The notes: a model not told the origin generated them from the sequence alone. 56,799 nucleotides of DNA from Chitinolyticbacter albus (GCF_024437655.1 NZ_JANBVF010000033.1:1-56799), one strand, 5' to 3'. Numbered from the stretch's first letter, positions 42,891 to 54,128 are shown. Translations and numbers: made by a program.

Positions 42891-44186
42891 ATGACCGCCT
42901 TTGCCTCGAACTCCGCCTTCGCCGTGCTGCGCCACGGCGATTTTTCCCGTTATCTCGCCGCGCGCCTGATCGTGACGCTGGCCATGCAGATGGTGAACGT
43001 GGCCATCGGCTGGCAGGTGTACGACCTGACCGGCAACATGCTCGACCTGGGCCTCGTGGGCCTGGCGCAGTTCGCGCCCTTTTTGGTGCTGATCCTGCCG
43101 GCCGGGCAGATCGCCGACCGGTTCGATCGCACCCGCGTGTTGCTGGTCAGCTACGGCCTGCAGGCCGCCACCGCGCTGGCGCTGTGGTGGTTCAGTGCGC
43201 GCGGGCTCACCGTGGTGTGGCCCATCTTCGCGGTGCTGGTGTTGGCCGGCTGCGCCCGGGCGCTGGCGATGCCGGCGGGCCAGGCCATCGTGATGAACCT
43301 CGTGCCCGCTGCTGACTTCAGCCGCGCCACCGCCATCAGCTCGTCCAGCTTTCACGCAGCCGTGATCGCGGGGCCGGTGCTGGGCGGGTTGCTCTACCTT
43401 GCCGGGCCGCAGGTGGTATACGCCACGGCCACGCTGCTCTTGGTGACGGCCGTGCTGCTGACGTTGTCGGTGCGTTCGCGCCAGAGCACGCAACGCTCGC
43501 CGATCTCGCTCGATGGCGTGCTGGCGGGCTTTCGCTTCGTGCGCTCGCGCCCCACGGTGCTCGGCGCCATTTCGCTCGATCTCTTTGCCGTGCTGTTCGG
43601 CGGCGTAACCGCGCTGCTGCCGGTGTTCGCGCGCGACGTGCTGGCCGTGGGCCCCACGGGCCTCGGGCTGCTGCGCACCGCACCTGCGATCGGCGCAGCC
43701 GTTACCTCGCTGCTGCTCACGTTCTGGCCGATCTCGCGCCACGCCGGGCGCTGGATGTTCGGCGGCGTGGCGCTCTATGGCGTGGCCACCATCGCCTTCG
43801 GCTTGTCGACCAGCTTGGCGCTATCGGTGTTCGCGCTGGCGCTGACCGGCGCGGGCGACATGGTCAGCGTGTTCGTGCGGCACCTCTTGGTGCAGCTGGA
43901 AACCCCGGATGCGATCCGCGGCCGTGTCAGCGCGGTCAACGCGGTGTTCATCGGCGCCTCCAATGAGCTGGGCGAATTCGAATCGGGCCTGGCTGCCGCC
44001 TGGCTCGGTGCCGTGCGTGCCACGGTGGTGGGCGGCGTGGCCACGCTCATCGTCACCGGGCTATGGACGCGTCTGTTCCCGCCACTGGCGACGATGGATC
44101 GCTTCCCCGAACCGGTGCGCACGCTGGACACCACGCCACTTGCGCCCCCTGCCATGCCCCCTCTTGCCGCGGAGCCCGCCAAATGA
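42891..44186 (+). CDS. MFS transporter (EntS-like)
   Basis: A 431-residue MFS protein from MTAFASNSAFAVLRHGDFSRYLAARL. The loop GQIADRFDRTRVLLVSYGLQA is motif A, and the layout with a cytoplasmic centre near 210 fits the EntS/MFS_3 family that exports siderophores and other metabolites. The stop overlaps the start of the lipoprotein gene (ATGA), which suggests coupled translation. Confidence 0.88.
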   Translation: MTAFASNSAFAVLRHGDFSRYLAARLIVTLAMQMVNVAIGWQVYDLTGNMLDLGLVGLAQFAPFLVLILPAGQIADRFDRTRVLLVSYGLQAATALALWWFSARGLTVVWPIFAVLVLAGCARALAMPAGQAIVMNLVPAADFSRATAISSSSFHAAVIAGPVLGGLLYLAGPQVVYATATLLLVTAVLLTLSVRSRQSTQRSPISLDGVLAGFRFVRSRPTVLGAISLDLFAVLFGGVTALLPVFARDVLAVGPTGLGLLRTAPAIGAAVTSLLLTFWPISRHAGRWMFGGVALYGVATIAFGLSTSLALSVFALALTGAGDMVSVFVRHLLVQLETPDAIRGRVSAVNAVFIGASNELGEFESGLAAAWLGAVRATVVGGVATLIVTGLWTRLFPPLATMDRFPEPVRTLDTTPLAPPAMPPLAAEPAK

Positions 44187-44770
44187 AGCCATTGATTCTG
44201 ATCGCAGCGCTGCTGCTGGCCAGCTGCGCGACACGTACGCCAACGGCGCCGCTCGCCGCCGAATACCGTGGCGATGGCTTTGTGGTGGCCGCGCCCAAGG
44301 CCGAGGGCTGGCGCGTGGGCTCCGCGAAGCCAGAAGCCGTGGTGTTCCACAAGCGGTTCAGCACCGGCAATGGCAATGACGCGGCGCTGGTTTCGGTCGG
44401 CGTGCTGGCCGTGCGCGAAGCTGCGCCTGCGCCCGATGCGTTGGTAGCCAGCGTGCAACGGTTACTGCAGCAGCGGCTCTCGGATGCGCAGTACGAACTC
44501 ATCGAGCTGAAAGTCGCTGCCGACACACTGGGCGAGGCGCAGTGTGCGCGCTACGACGCCGTCCAGGTGGACCGCTACGACGCGGACAGCACCGAGCTGC
44601 GCCGCGAATACACGCACCAAGGCTACTTCTGCCGGCACCCAACGCTACCGCGCTGGTTCCAGACCTATGCCACCACCGTCTACCCGCGCATCCAAGGCCC
44701 GCCGCTGACCAGCGCCTCGCGTACCGAGATCGCCGCCTTCTTCGGCGGCGTGCACTGGAGCGCCCGCTAA
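44183..44770 (+). CDS. Small lipoprotein of unknown function
   Basis: A 195-residue protein with a lipoprotein signal peptide: MKPLILIAALLLASC, lipobox LASC with Cys15 as the acylated residue. The mature part has a Gly/Asp-rich beginning and a conserved-looking C-terminal RTEIAAFFGGVHW. No family is recognised. It is translationally coupled to the MFS gene, so it may assist the transporter at the membrane surface. Confidence 0.8.
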   Translation: MKPLILIAALLLASCATRTPTAPLAAEYRGDGFVVAAPKAEGWRVGSAKPEAVVFHKRFSTGNGNDAALVSVGVLAVREAAPAPDALVASVQRLLQQRLSDAQYELIELKVAADTLGEAQCARYDAVQVDRYDADSTELRREYTHQGYFCRHPTLPRWFQTYATTVYPRIQGPPLTSASRTEIAAFFGGVHWSAR

Positions 44771-44820
44771 CGCGGCCCGGAACCCTGACCGAACACGGCG
44801 CCCCCACGCCAAGGAATACG

Positions 44821-46785
<1,965 letters not shown>

Positions 46786-46875
46786 GCCTATGCAGCGCCT
46801 TTTCACCGCCACGATCGGGGCCTTCCCCCGAACGCGGCGGGCAAGTCCACGCAGTACCCAACCAAGGAGTACACC

Positions 46876-47535
46876 ATGAGCATCGAACAACACGTCTACG
46901 CCACCGCCCGCGCTGGGCTGCCCTATCTGTACGCGCCCGCCCTGGGCCATAGCACGGCGGCGCCCTTGGTCGTGTTCCTGCACGGCGCAAAAGACAGGGG
47001 CAACGATCTTTCCAAGTTGCTGGCCTGGGGCTTTCCCAAATACGTGAACGACAACGCCCCACTTCCCTACTACTGGCTGGCGCTGCAGATCCCCGAGGGC
47101 ACCACCTGGCCCGAGTGGCAGGAAGAGCTGTTCGCGTTGATCGACAAGATCCGCGCCGTGCACGACATCGACCGCGTGGTGTTGTCAGGCTTCAGCCTGG
47201 GTTCAGCCGGTGTCTGGCAGATAGCCAGCCGCCACCCCGAACGCTTCGCTGCCGTCGTCGCCGTGTCCGGCCGAGTCCCCGAGGCTGTGGGGGAATCGGG
47301 CCTGGCGGCACTGCGGCGCACGCCCGTGTGGGTGTTCCATGGCGACGCGGACGACAAGGCACCGGTCGCCGGCGCCGCCAGCGCGGTCAGCACGCTGCAG
47401 GCACTCGGTGCCCCGGCGCAACTGACGCTGATCCCGGGGGGCGATCATTTCATCGCCGATGAGGTCTACGGCAGCGAGGAGTTGCAGGCATGGCTGGTAT
47501 CGGTACGGGCTGGCGCAGCGGTGGCAACGGTTTGA
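46876..47535 (+). CDS. Phospholipase/carboxylesterase-like alpha/beta hydrolase
   Basis: A 219-residue hydrolase from MSIEQHVYATARAGLPYL. The oxyanion FLHGAKDRG, nucleophile GFSLGSAG (Ser), acid in FHGDADDKAPV and base His in PGGDHFI form a complete triad. No signal peptide. Relatives are esterases or dienelactone-type enzymes of unknown substrate. AAGGAGTACACC precedes the start. Confidence 0.9.
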   Translation: MSIEQHVYATARAGLPYLYAPALGHSTAAPLVVFLHGAKDRGNDLSKLLAWGFPKYVNDNAPLPYYWLALQIPEGTTWPEWQEELFALIDKIRAVHDIDRVVLSGFSLGSAGVWQIASRHPERFAAVVAVSGRVPEAVGESGLAALRRTPVWVFHGDADDKAPVAGAASAVSTLQALGAPAQLTLIPGGDHFIADEVYGSEELQAWLVSVRAGAAVATV

Positions 47536-47801
47536 GTGGCTGCGGGCCGCGGATAGGCGATCCTCCCGGCACTTGAAGCAGCGCGCGCCTGGCGCAGGCC
47601 ACCGCTACCGCTCCCCTCTGCCCCCTGCCCCTTCATGGTAAGGCGGCAGGGGGGTCCCGGCATTCAACTGCTCCGACCCGTGAACCGGAAAGCGCAGGCC
47701 ACAACGGCCGACAGCCGTGGCGCATCATGGTGTTGACCCAGCCCTTGGGGCCACCCTCAGGCTGTCGTTGACCAGTTGGTCGACAACCGGGAAGGTGAGC
47801 C
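47536..47801. other. Intergenic region between esterase and MerR gene
   Basis: About 270 bases. It holds one hairpin (listed separately) and no gene; a short run upstream of the MerR gene contains TTGACCAG-like repeats that may be its promoter (CAGTTGGTCGACAACCGG dyad near 47772), plausibly a MerR operator. Confidence 0.45.
47621..47653. terminator. GC-rich hairpin after the esterase gene
   Basis: CCCCCTGCC pairs with GGCAGGGGG over a 15-base loop. No T run follows on either side, so it is a possible Rho-independent terminator of uncertain strength. Confidence 0.45.
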
Positions 47802-48863
47802 ATGAGTTCTTCCATACGATTTCTGAACGCATCCGAAGCCGCGAAACGGCTTGGGGTATCCGCCAAGGCCCTGCGCCTTTACGAGCAACACGGTCTGGTG
47901 ACGCCGAGCAGGACCATGGCCGGATATCGGGCGTACAGCCCAGAGGATGTGGCGCGCGCGGCCGAGGTGGTGGCGCTGCGTCAACTGGGCCTGAGCCTTG
48001 CCCAGACCGGGCTTGCGCTCGACGGCGATATGCGCAGCCTGGAAACGGCGCTGCTCCACCATGAAGCGGCGCTGAATCGGGACATCCAGAGCATTCTGGA
48101 GAAGCTCGACAAGGTGCGCGATCTGCGCGCCGGTATCGCAAGCGGGAAAATGCCAGCGCAGGGCGACCTCAACCATCTGCTTGATCGCGCCGCCGCGCCT
48201 GCCGTCGCGCTCACACTACCCTGGCCCTGGGGTGGCGAGTGGTTCGAGCTGCCTGATATCCGCCCCATCAATTACATCATCGGCTCGCTGGGCAGCGGCA
48301 AGACGCGCCTGGCCTGGCAGTTGGCGCAAGCGATCCCGGGCGCGGCCTTCGTCGGCCTGGACCGGCGGCTTGCCCCGGACGACATGCCAACGCGCCCGGC
48401 AGAGGCCGAGGCGTGCATGCGTGAACGCGCCGCCAGCGTCCTGAACTGGCTGCTTGAGGAGGGGGCGACCAACTCGGATGCCCTGATCGCGTTGCTTGCT
48501 TGCCTCTCAGCCAAAGGCCCGACCGCCTTGGTCATCGATCTGGTCGAACAGGGGCTGGACCAGGCCACGCAGGAGGCCCTGGCCACCCATCTACGCCACC
48601 GCGCAAGAGAGGGCGCCCGGCCCCTGTTCCTGATTACGCGCTCGTCCGCCCTGCTGGATCTGGCTATGGTGGGTTCGGATGAGGCCATCATCCTTTGCCC
48701 GGCCAACCACAGCCCGCCCAGCCGGGTTGCGCCGCTCCCGGGCGCCATGGGCTATGAAGCCGTGGCCACCTGCCTGGCCTCCCCGGCAGTGCGCGCCAGA
48801 ATCGCTCATCCCCCGGCCCCTGGCGCCGAAGCGCTCGCAACAGGCAGGCCGGGGCCTCGTTAA
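47802..48863 (+). CDS. MerR-type regulator fused to a P-loop ATPase-like domain
   Basis: A 353-residue protein. Residues 9-55 carry the MerR DNA-binding motif (ASEAAKRLGVSAKALRLYEQHGLV), followed by a winged segment and the usual dimerisation helix (AALNRDIQSILEKLDKVRDL) to about 117. The remaining 230 residues form an ATPase-like domain with Walker A GSLGSGKT near 161 and a Walker B-like TALVIDLVEQGLD, ABC-like but without a recognisable signature. Normal MerR proteins have about 140 residues; the fusion could sense a nucleotide. The target genes are not evident. It ends 11 bases before the convergent arylsulfotransferase stop. Confidence 0.85.
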   Translation: MSSSIRFLNASEAAKRLGVSAKALRLYEQHGLVTPSRTMAGYRAYSPEDVARAAEVVALRQLGLSLAQTGLALDGDMRSLETALLHHEAALNRDIQSILEKLDKVRDLRAGIASGKMPAQGDLNHLLDRAAAPAVALTLPWPWGGEWFELPDIRPINYIIGSLGSGKTRLAWQLAQAIPGAAFVGLDRRLAPDDMPTRPAEAEACMRERAASVLNWLLEEGATNSDALIALLACLSAKGPTALVIDLVEQGLDQATQEALATHLRHRAREGARPLFLITRSSALLDLAMVGSDEAIILCPANHSPPSRVAPLPGAMGYEAVATCLASPAVRARIAHPPAPGAEALATGRPGPR

Positions 48864-48874
48864 CGCCGGTTGGC

Positions 48875-50311
48875 CTACTCGGCCGTCAGCACGCAAAACA
48901 CCGCGTCGGGCTGGCTGGTATCGATCTCGGCGATCACCGTCTCCGAAACCCGCCCTGGAGCCGCAGCCCCGGGCACCCGGAAGGTGGCGACATCGATCGT
49001 CGCGATCTCCACCTCGTCCGGGTGCGGCAGCTGCGGCACCCAGTCGTAGGGAACGCGGTAGGCGCGGTAGACCAGGTTGAGCGCATGGCGGCCGCTGCCC
49101 CAATACGGGCTGATGTATTCCCACACCAGGGTGTGCTCGCGCGTCACCTCGAAGATGCGACCGTTGGCGCCCTCGGTGATCAGCGTGTTGCCATTGGGCA
49201 GGCGCTGCGCGCTGCTGATGAAGGGGCTGTAGAAGCGTGCGGCGTCGAGCGGTACCACGAAGCCAGCCTCTGCCGGCGTGTACTGCCAGACGATGGCGAG
49301 TGTCACCGGGTCGATTTCCAGCACCCGCGAATAGTCGCGGCGCACGTGCTGTACGCCCTGCGGCGCGGCCGGATGCGGCTCGCCGTAGCCGGCCCAGCCG
49401 CCGTTGTCGAACACCAGCAGATTGCCCTCGCCCGGCAGCCCGCGCGGGATGATGTGGGCGTGGTGCTGGCCGATGATCCAGCCCAGTTCGCGTTCGGCGG
49501 TGCTGCCGTCGTAGCGCGGCCCCAGGCGCCAGACCACCTTGCCGCTGCGCCGGTCGGTGATCGCCATCAGGTTGGCGTCGCGCGCATCCCAGATGATGTT
49601 GTCCGGATGGAAGCGCTCGTCGCCCTGGTCGTAATGCCGGTTGGCGCCAATGCGCGACAGCGAGTTGATATGCAGCCAATCGCCGATCGGGCCATCGGCG
49701 CGCGGCCGCAGGTTGGGGTTGCGATAGATCGCGGCGCGCGCCGCCTCGTCAAAGCCCAGCTCATCGTAGTGGTCGCTGGCCCGCCACTCCCACACCACCT
49801 TGCCGTCCCAGCTCACCTCGACGAATTTGTCGTCGAGCAGCTTGTATTCGGAGATTTCGGGCCGGCTCACATCCTCGTGCACCAAGAGCAGCGTCGAACC
49901 ACCGCTGACCCTGGGCTCGAACTGCGGCGCGTAGTAGCCAACAGGATTGCCCTCACGCTGGAAATCATGGTGCTGGCGCGCGTACCAGCGGGCGGGCTGG
50001 CCTGGATCGGAGATGTGTTCCAGCTCGCTGAAGCGCCACACCACCTTGCCGTCCCAGTCCACTTGCACCAGGTCCAACTGGTCCTGGAAGCCATGCTGCG
50101 GATCGCGCCTGCCGGTGCTGCCCAGCACCTGCCCGCCGGGCAAGAGCTTGTTGGGAAAGCCCTGCAGGCCGCGCCACAACTTGACCTCACGGCCGTTCAT
50201 GTCGATCAGCAGCGCCCCAAGGTCGGCAGCCTGGAACAGCGTGTAGCCGCTCCACGCAGCCTCGGGATCGTAGCGCGTAGCGCCGGTGGGGTAGACAGTG
50301 GGGTGACCCAT
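48875..50311 (-). CDS. Arylsulfotransferase family protein, cytoplasmic type
   Basis: A 478-residue beta-propeller protein from MGHPTVYPTGATRYDP with AGGAGCATCCC upstream. It carries the arylsulfotransferase marks: repeated blade motifs (VVWRFSELEHISD, KVVWEWRASDHYDE, KVVWRLG, IVWQYTPAEAG), DWLHINSL with the catalytic-type His, and GQHHAHIIPRG. Such enzymes move sulfate groups between phenols. No signal peptide is present, unlike periplasmic AssT. The sigma-54 site 37 bases upstream ties it to the sulfur-related genes; use of aryl sulfates as sulfur source is inferred. Confidence 0.85.
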   Translation of the reverse strand: MGHPTVYPTGATRYDPEAAWSGYTLFQAADLGALLIDMNGREVKLWRGLQGFPNKLLPGGQVLGSTGRRDPQHGFQDQLDLVQVDWDGKVVWRFSELEHISDPGQPARWYARQHHDFQREGNPVGYYAPQFEPRVSGGSTLLLVHEDVSRPEISEYKLLDDKFVEVSWDGKVVWEWRASDHYDELGFDEAARAAIYRNPNLRPRADGPIGDWLHINSLSRIGANRHYDQGDERFHPDNIIWDARDANLMAITDRRSGKVVWRLGPRYDGSTAERELGWIIGQHHAHIIPRGLPGEGNLLVFDNGGWAGYGEPHPAAPQGVQHVRRDYSRVLEIDPVTLAIVWQYTPAEAGFVVPLDAARFYSPFISSAQRLPNGNTLITEGANGRIFEVTREHTLVWEYISPYWGSGRHALNLVYRAYRVPYDWVPQLPHPDEVEIATIDVATFRVPGAAAPGRVSETVIAEIDTSQPDAVFCVLTAE

Positions 50312-50347
50312 GGGATGCTCCTGGACAAGAAGAGGTACAGCCCATCG

Positions 50348-50363
50348 AGCAAGTGACATGCCA
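50348..50363 (-). promoter_or_regulatory. Sigma-54 promoter of arylsulfotransferase
   Basis: On the minus strand TGGCATGTCACTTGCT fits the consensus in nearly every position with GG-N10-GC spacing and a perfect TTGCT -12 box; -12 is 37 bases before the start codon. Confidence 0.8.
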
Positions 50364-50447
50364 ACGGCGTGTTTCCGCCATTGGCCGAGCAAACCGGCAA
50401 CTTGGCGAGCAAAACCGATGCAGCAGCCTTGCCCCGATTCGCTGGCA

Positions 50448-50481
50448 TGCGGCTTTTTGCGCAGTGCGGCCAGCAGCTTGC
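50448..50481. repeat. 34-base repeat, copy 1 (possible activator site)
   Basis: TGCGGCTTTTTGC followed by a purine, CAGTGCGGCCAGCAGCTTGC; the copy at 54095-54128 differs at one base (33 of 34 identical). Copy 1 is about 86-119 bases upstream of the arylsulfotransferase sigma-54 promoter. Confidence 0.6.
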
Positions 50482-50644
50482 AGCCAGCACAACAGCGGCA
50501 TTCCCGCGGTTTCTCGTAACGCCGCGTGATCCGGCCCCCATCTGAAGTCGGAAGTCCACCACCCCGAATATTCTTACCCCATCAATACAATTTTCGTCAA
50601 TTCACACATAATGCCTCCCTCAAATCAAAGGTGGAGAGCCGGTC

Positions 50645-52885
50645 ATGTGGTGGGAAAAGCAGCGTCGCAACATCAAATCCTATGCGCCCGCTTCAACGTG
50701 TCTTGCGGCTACTGTCCTGCCTTACCACCCCTGGCTGCCAAGCGAGCTGCCATACCCGAGTCCGGCGCTAGCGCTGACCATCCACGATCATCTGCACGCG
50801 GGGCGATTTGCCGAACTGCACGCGCTGCTGCAAGCCGAGACCGAAGCAGCGCGGCGGGATGTGCAGCGCGAAGAAACCCTCTTCCACCTGCTGGTCAGCG
50901 ATGGCGACACGCTGTTTGCCCATGGGGCCGAGAGTCATGCGCGCCTGCAACAATGGCGTCAGGCAGCACCGGAATCGGCGCAGGCGTGCCTGCTTGAAGC
51001 CGCCTACTGGCAGTTCTGCCAGCATCGGCTCAGCCTCTTTCGCGGCTGCGATCCGCAACAGGACCGACTGGCCCCGCGCGATGCCACAGCCAGTGCCGCC
51101 AGCTATTTCAGCGATCTGCTGCTGATCGCAGTGCTCGACGCGCTGGAGCGCGACCCCGCTTTGTGGCCGGCTCCGGCGCTCGCGCTGTTCCATCTTGGCG
51201 AATACGACCCGGCCGAGCCGTATTTCGACCTCTGGCTGGCGGACCTGCTGGCAGGTCGGGACAGCGAACACAGCACCACCAGCCCATACAACCACCAGGT
51301 CGCCGACGACGACACCGAACGCGCCGGCGTGGTGCGCCTGCTCGCCCAGGCCGGCCTGCCATCCGACTCCGAGCGCAGCTTCCCGCGCCAGCGCCCGGCC
51401 AGCCTGCCCGCCATCGAAATCGGCCGCAACGTCTACGCCGATGACGAGAATGGCGCGGCTGATGCCGACCCGCCCCAAGGAATGTGGCAACGGCTGAAGC
51501 AAGGCCTGGGCGGGAGCAAGCCCGCGCTGCGTTACGATCTGGATGGCAGCAACTGCTGGCTGATGGATTACTTCCTGCGTCTAAGCCAGGCGGCCCATCC
51601 AACCGTGTTCTGTGTACTGCCCGCACGCGCCTGGCATCTCGATGACGAGCGCCTACAGGCGTGGCTCGATAGCCGCGAGCTCGCCCACTTGGATGAGACC
51701 CAGCGGGCACTTGTGGACTACCCGCGCTTTTACCGCTGGCTGTATCACAACACCGGCATCAGCTATGACCCTGATGCGCAGGCCGGCGCCGATGTGGTAT
51801 CCGACAGGCTAGTCCAGGAACTGGCCAAGCCACTGCGCCCCGGCCAGCGCCAGTATCTGCTGCTGCAGATGCTCGACGAGATGAGCGACGATCATCCACA
51901 GCGCATAGTGGTGGCCCGTGAGATTGCAGAAACCGGCCCGATCCGCCATGGCTTGAGCACCAACAAGATCGAACATGGCCAGCTCAAGGTCTACGAAACC
52001 GCGCTCGAACACGGCGCCGACTGGCTCCCAGCGATGCTGGAGCGGGCAGTGCACGAGCGCGCCAACACCACAGCCATGCTGCTGTATGCGCGGCTGGCCG
52101 AGACCGGTGAAGGCGGATTCATGGCCAACCCAGCTGTTGCCCAAGCCTGGTACGCCGAAGCGGAACGCCATCAGCCACAGAACGACGCCTGGTATGACAT
52201 TGCCCGGACCCTGTCCGATGAAGCGGCTGTGGATTTCTGCCGCATCGGACTGCACGAAGGGAACGGGCAGTGCGCAAGCTTTCTAGGCAGGCGCTGGCTC
52301 CAGGGCCGGGTAGCCGGCACGCTGGATGATGTCGTAGCCTGGATGGAACTCGCGCATACCCACAGCATGCACGAGAATCCACCGTGCTTGAGCCACGCCG
52401 ATGTACTGCTCACCTGCTACGGGCGGCAGGCGGTTGCCGCAGACGATGAAGGCAAGCGTGAACGCGTGCTCGCCAAAGCCAGCGGCCTGATCACGCTGCT
52501 GATCGCCGAGGACGAACTGATCGATCGTAGTGGCAACAATCTTGATGGACTATGCCAGCTGCTGCCCTGGCTGCATGACGAAGCACTGCTGGAATACGCC
52601 ATTCCGCTGCTGGAAAAGCGGGTGCATCGTCGTCGCCATGCCCTCGCCATGTTGGCGCTCGCTGCCATCCGTGGCAACCCGCGCAATGGGCAACACCACG
52701 ACTACCGCGACGGCGTGCGCTGGCTGATGGCGGCAGAAGCGGCCGATGCCGAGGCGGACCATGGCGCGCTGATACAGGTCGTAGGCCGCGCAGTGTTCGA
52801 ACCCGATGCCGCAGCGAGTGCCCATTTGCAGGCGATGCGCGACAACATTCTCCCCGAAGAGCTGCTGGACCACGACGACACTTGA
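50645..52885 (+). CDS. Large hypothetical protein (possibly DUF4034-related)
   Basis: A 746-residue soluble protein with GGTGGAG before the ATG. The centre (FHLGEYDPAEPYFDLWLADLLAG, QAWYAEAERHQPQNDAWYDIARTL, CYGRQAVAADDEGKRERV) has the helical, repeat-like character of Sel1/tetratricopeptide-type proteins, and the N-terminal third with DHLHAGRFAELHALL resembles DUF4034 proteins. I cannot confirm either. No signal peptide or membrane helix is seen. The function is unknown. Confidence 0.7.
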   Translation: MWWEKQRRNIKSYAPASTCLAATVLPYHPWLPSELPYPSPALALTIHDHLHAGRFAELHALLQAETEAARRDVQREETLFHLLVSDGDTLFAHGAESHARLQQWRQAAPESAQACLLEAAYWQFCQHRLSLFRGCDPQQDRLAPRDATASAASYFSDLLLIAVLDALERDPALWPAPALALFHLGEYDPAEPYFDLWLADLLAGRDSEHSTTSPYNHQVADDDTERAGVVRLLAQAGLPSDSERSFPRQRPASLPAIEIGRNVYADDENGAADADPPQGMWQRLKQGLGGSKPALRYDLDGSNCWLMDYFLRLSQAAHPTVFCVLPARAWHLDDERLQAWLDSRELAHLDETQRALVDYPRFYRWLYHNTGISYDPDAQAGADVVSDRLVQELAKPLRPGQRQYLLLQMLDEMSDDHPQRIVVAREIAETGPIRHGLSTNKIEHGQLKVYETALEHGADWLPAMLERAVHERANTTAMLLYARLAETGEGGFMANPAVAQAWYAEAERHQPQNDAWYDIARTLSDEAAVDFCRIGLHEGNGQCASFLGRRWLQGRVAGTLDDVVAWMELAHTHSMHENPPCLSHADVLLTCYGRQAVAADDEGKRERVLAKASGLITLLIAEDELIDRSGNNLDGLCQLLPWLHDEALLEYAIPLLEKRVHRRRHALAMLALAAIRGNPRNGQHHDYRDGVRWLMAAEAADAEADHGALIQVVGRAVFEPDAAASAHLQAMRDNILPEELLDHDDT

Positions 52886-53001
52886 GCAGTTGCGCTGTGC
52901 CCCGTTGTTCTCGGTGCGATCACGGTTTCAAGCATCCCATGAACAGGGCCGGCGCGTTGCGGCCCGGTGTATCCTCACCCCCTCTTTGCGCAGGGAACAC
53001 G

Positions 53002-53982
53002 ATGAACAATCTCACCGCACTCGATGCCGCGCTCTGGCTGCCCGTCGAAAACCGCGGCGGTCAACAAGGCTATGCCGACCGCCACGGGCACATCGTCATC
53101 GCGCCGCGCTACCACGAGCTTGGCGCATTCTGCGCCGGGCTCGCGTCGGCGAGCATCGACCCGGATCGCGAAGCGGGCTACGGCTACATCAACATGGATG
53201 GCCAATGGGCGATCAAGCCGCGCTTTTTCAGCGCCGGCGATTTCGCGGACTGCGGCTTGGCCCCCGTCAGCGTGGCTGGCGAAGGCTATCTTCACGGCTA
53301 CTGCAACCGTAGCGGCGAGCTGGCAATTCCGGCCCGCTTCGACAACGCCCGCGCTTTTGATACGCACGGCATGGCGCGGGTCGAAACGGCGGGCAAACAG
53401 GGCGTGATCGATAGCAACGGCGACTGGCTGATCGCGCCGTGCTACGAGCGACTCGGCGATTTTTCCGCCAATGGCCTGGCCCGCGCGGTGAACGACGACG
53501 GTCGCGTCGTTTTCATCAACCGCGCAGGCGACACCATGCTGGCGCCGGATTTTGACAGCGTCTTTCCTTACTGCGCGGAAGGCCTGGCCGTGGTGGTGCG
53601 CGATGAGCGCTACGGGTTTATCGACGGCAGCGGCGCCACGGTGCTCGCGCCGCAGTACGACGACCTCGCCGATCTGAGCCAGGGGCTGGCGCGGGTCGAG
53701 ATCGCAGGCCGCTATGGCTACATCGACCGCCAGGGCAAGCTGGTGATAGCCGCTACCTTTGCAGACGCCAGCAGCTTCATGCCTTGCGCTCTGGCCATCG
53801 TCAGTGACGAAGCCGGCGAGCGCTGGGGCTGCATCGGTCGGACCGGAAATGTCGTCATCGCTCCGGATTTCGACGACATCCAGTTCGGGCTTTACGCGGA
53901 TGTGCTCGAAGCCAGCCGCGACGGGCGCGAAGGCTATATCGATCTATCCGGCAACTGGTTGTTCGACCTGCGCTTAGGGTGA
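53002..53982 (+). CDS. WG-repeat protein
   Basis: A 326-residue protein starting MNNLTALDAALWLPVEN. It consists of about seven repeats of the WG/KWGFID type: GYADRHGHIVIAPRYHE, GYGYINMDGQWAIKPRF, GYCNRSGELAIPARFD, QGVIDSNGDWLIAPCYE, and so on to the C-terminus, each about 45 residues. WG repeats form beta-rich surface-binding folds of unknown role. It follows the 746-residue gene in the same direction by about 115 bases, and both precede the region with the second 34-base repeat. Confidence 0.85.
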   Translation: MNNLTALDAALWLPVENRGGQQGYADRHGHIVIAPRYHELGAFCAGLASASIDPDREAGYGYINMDGQWAIKPRFFSAGDFADCGLAPVSVAGEGYLHGYCNRSGELAIPARFDNARAFDTHGMARVETAGKQGVIDSNGDWLIAPCYERLGDFSANGLARAVNDDGRVVFINRAGDTMLAPDFDSVFPYCAEGLAVVVRDERYGFIDGSGATVLAPQYDDLADLSQGLARVEIAGRYGYIDRQGKLVIAATFADASSFMPCALAIVSDEAGERWGCIGRTGNVVIAPDFDDIQFGLYADVLEASRDGREGYIDLSGNWLFDLRLG

Positions 53983-54094
53983 ACCGCAGCAACCGCCCTG
54001 GGTGATGCTCGGCTGCCGATGTGAACTGCGGCCGACGCCGCAGCGACTACCTGTCTGGCTCGACCAGCCTCGCTGCTGCCCCTGCAGCAAACGC

Positions 54095-54128
54095 TGCGGC
54101 TTTTTGCACAGTGCGGCCAGCAGCTTGC
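54095..54128. repeat. 34-base repeat, copy 2 (possible activator site)
   Basis: Second copy of the element at 50448-50481, one base different, lying about 122-156 bases upstream of the monooxygenase sigma-54 promoter. Distance fits an enhancer-type site; a repeat of other origin cannot be excluded. Confidence 0.6.

Larger units (their letters stand above)
50312..50644. other. Divergent promoter region between arylsulfotransferase and 746-residue gene
   Basis: About 330 bases. It contains the sigma-54 promoter at 50348-50363 (minus) and the 34-base repeat copy at 50448-50481. The last 70 bases before 50645 are AT-rich and probably hold the promoter of the rightward gene. Confidence 0.55.

Noticed and set aside
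50467-50481. TGGCCGCACTGCGCA in the 34-base repeat as a sigma-54 promoter (minus strand)
   Set aside because: The GG to GC distance is nine, not ten, which sigma-54 does not tolerate; a second, correctly spaced site is present nearer to the gene.
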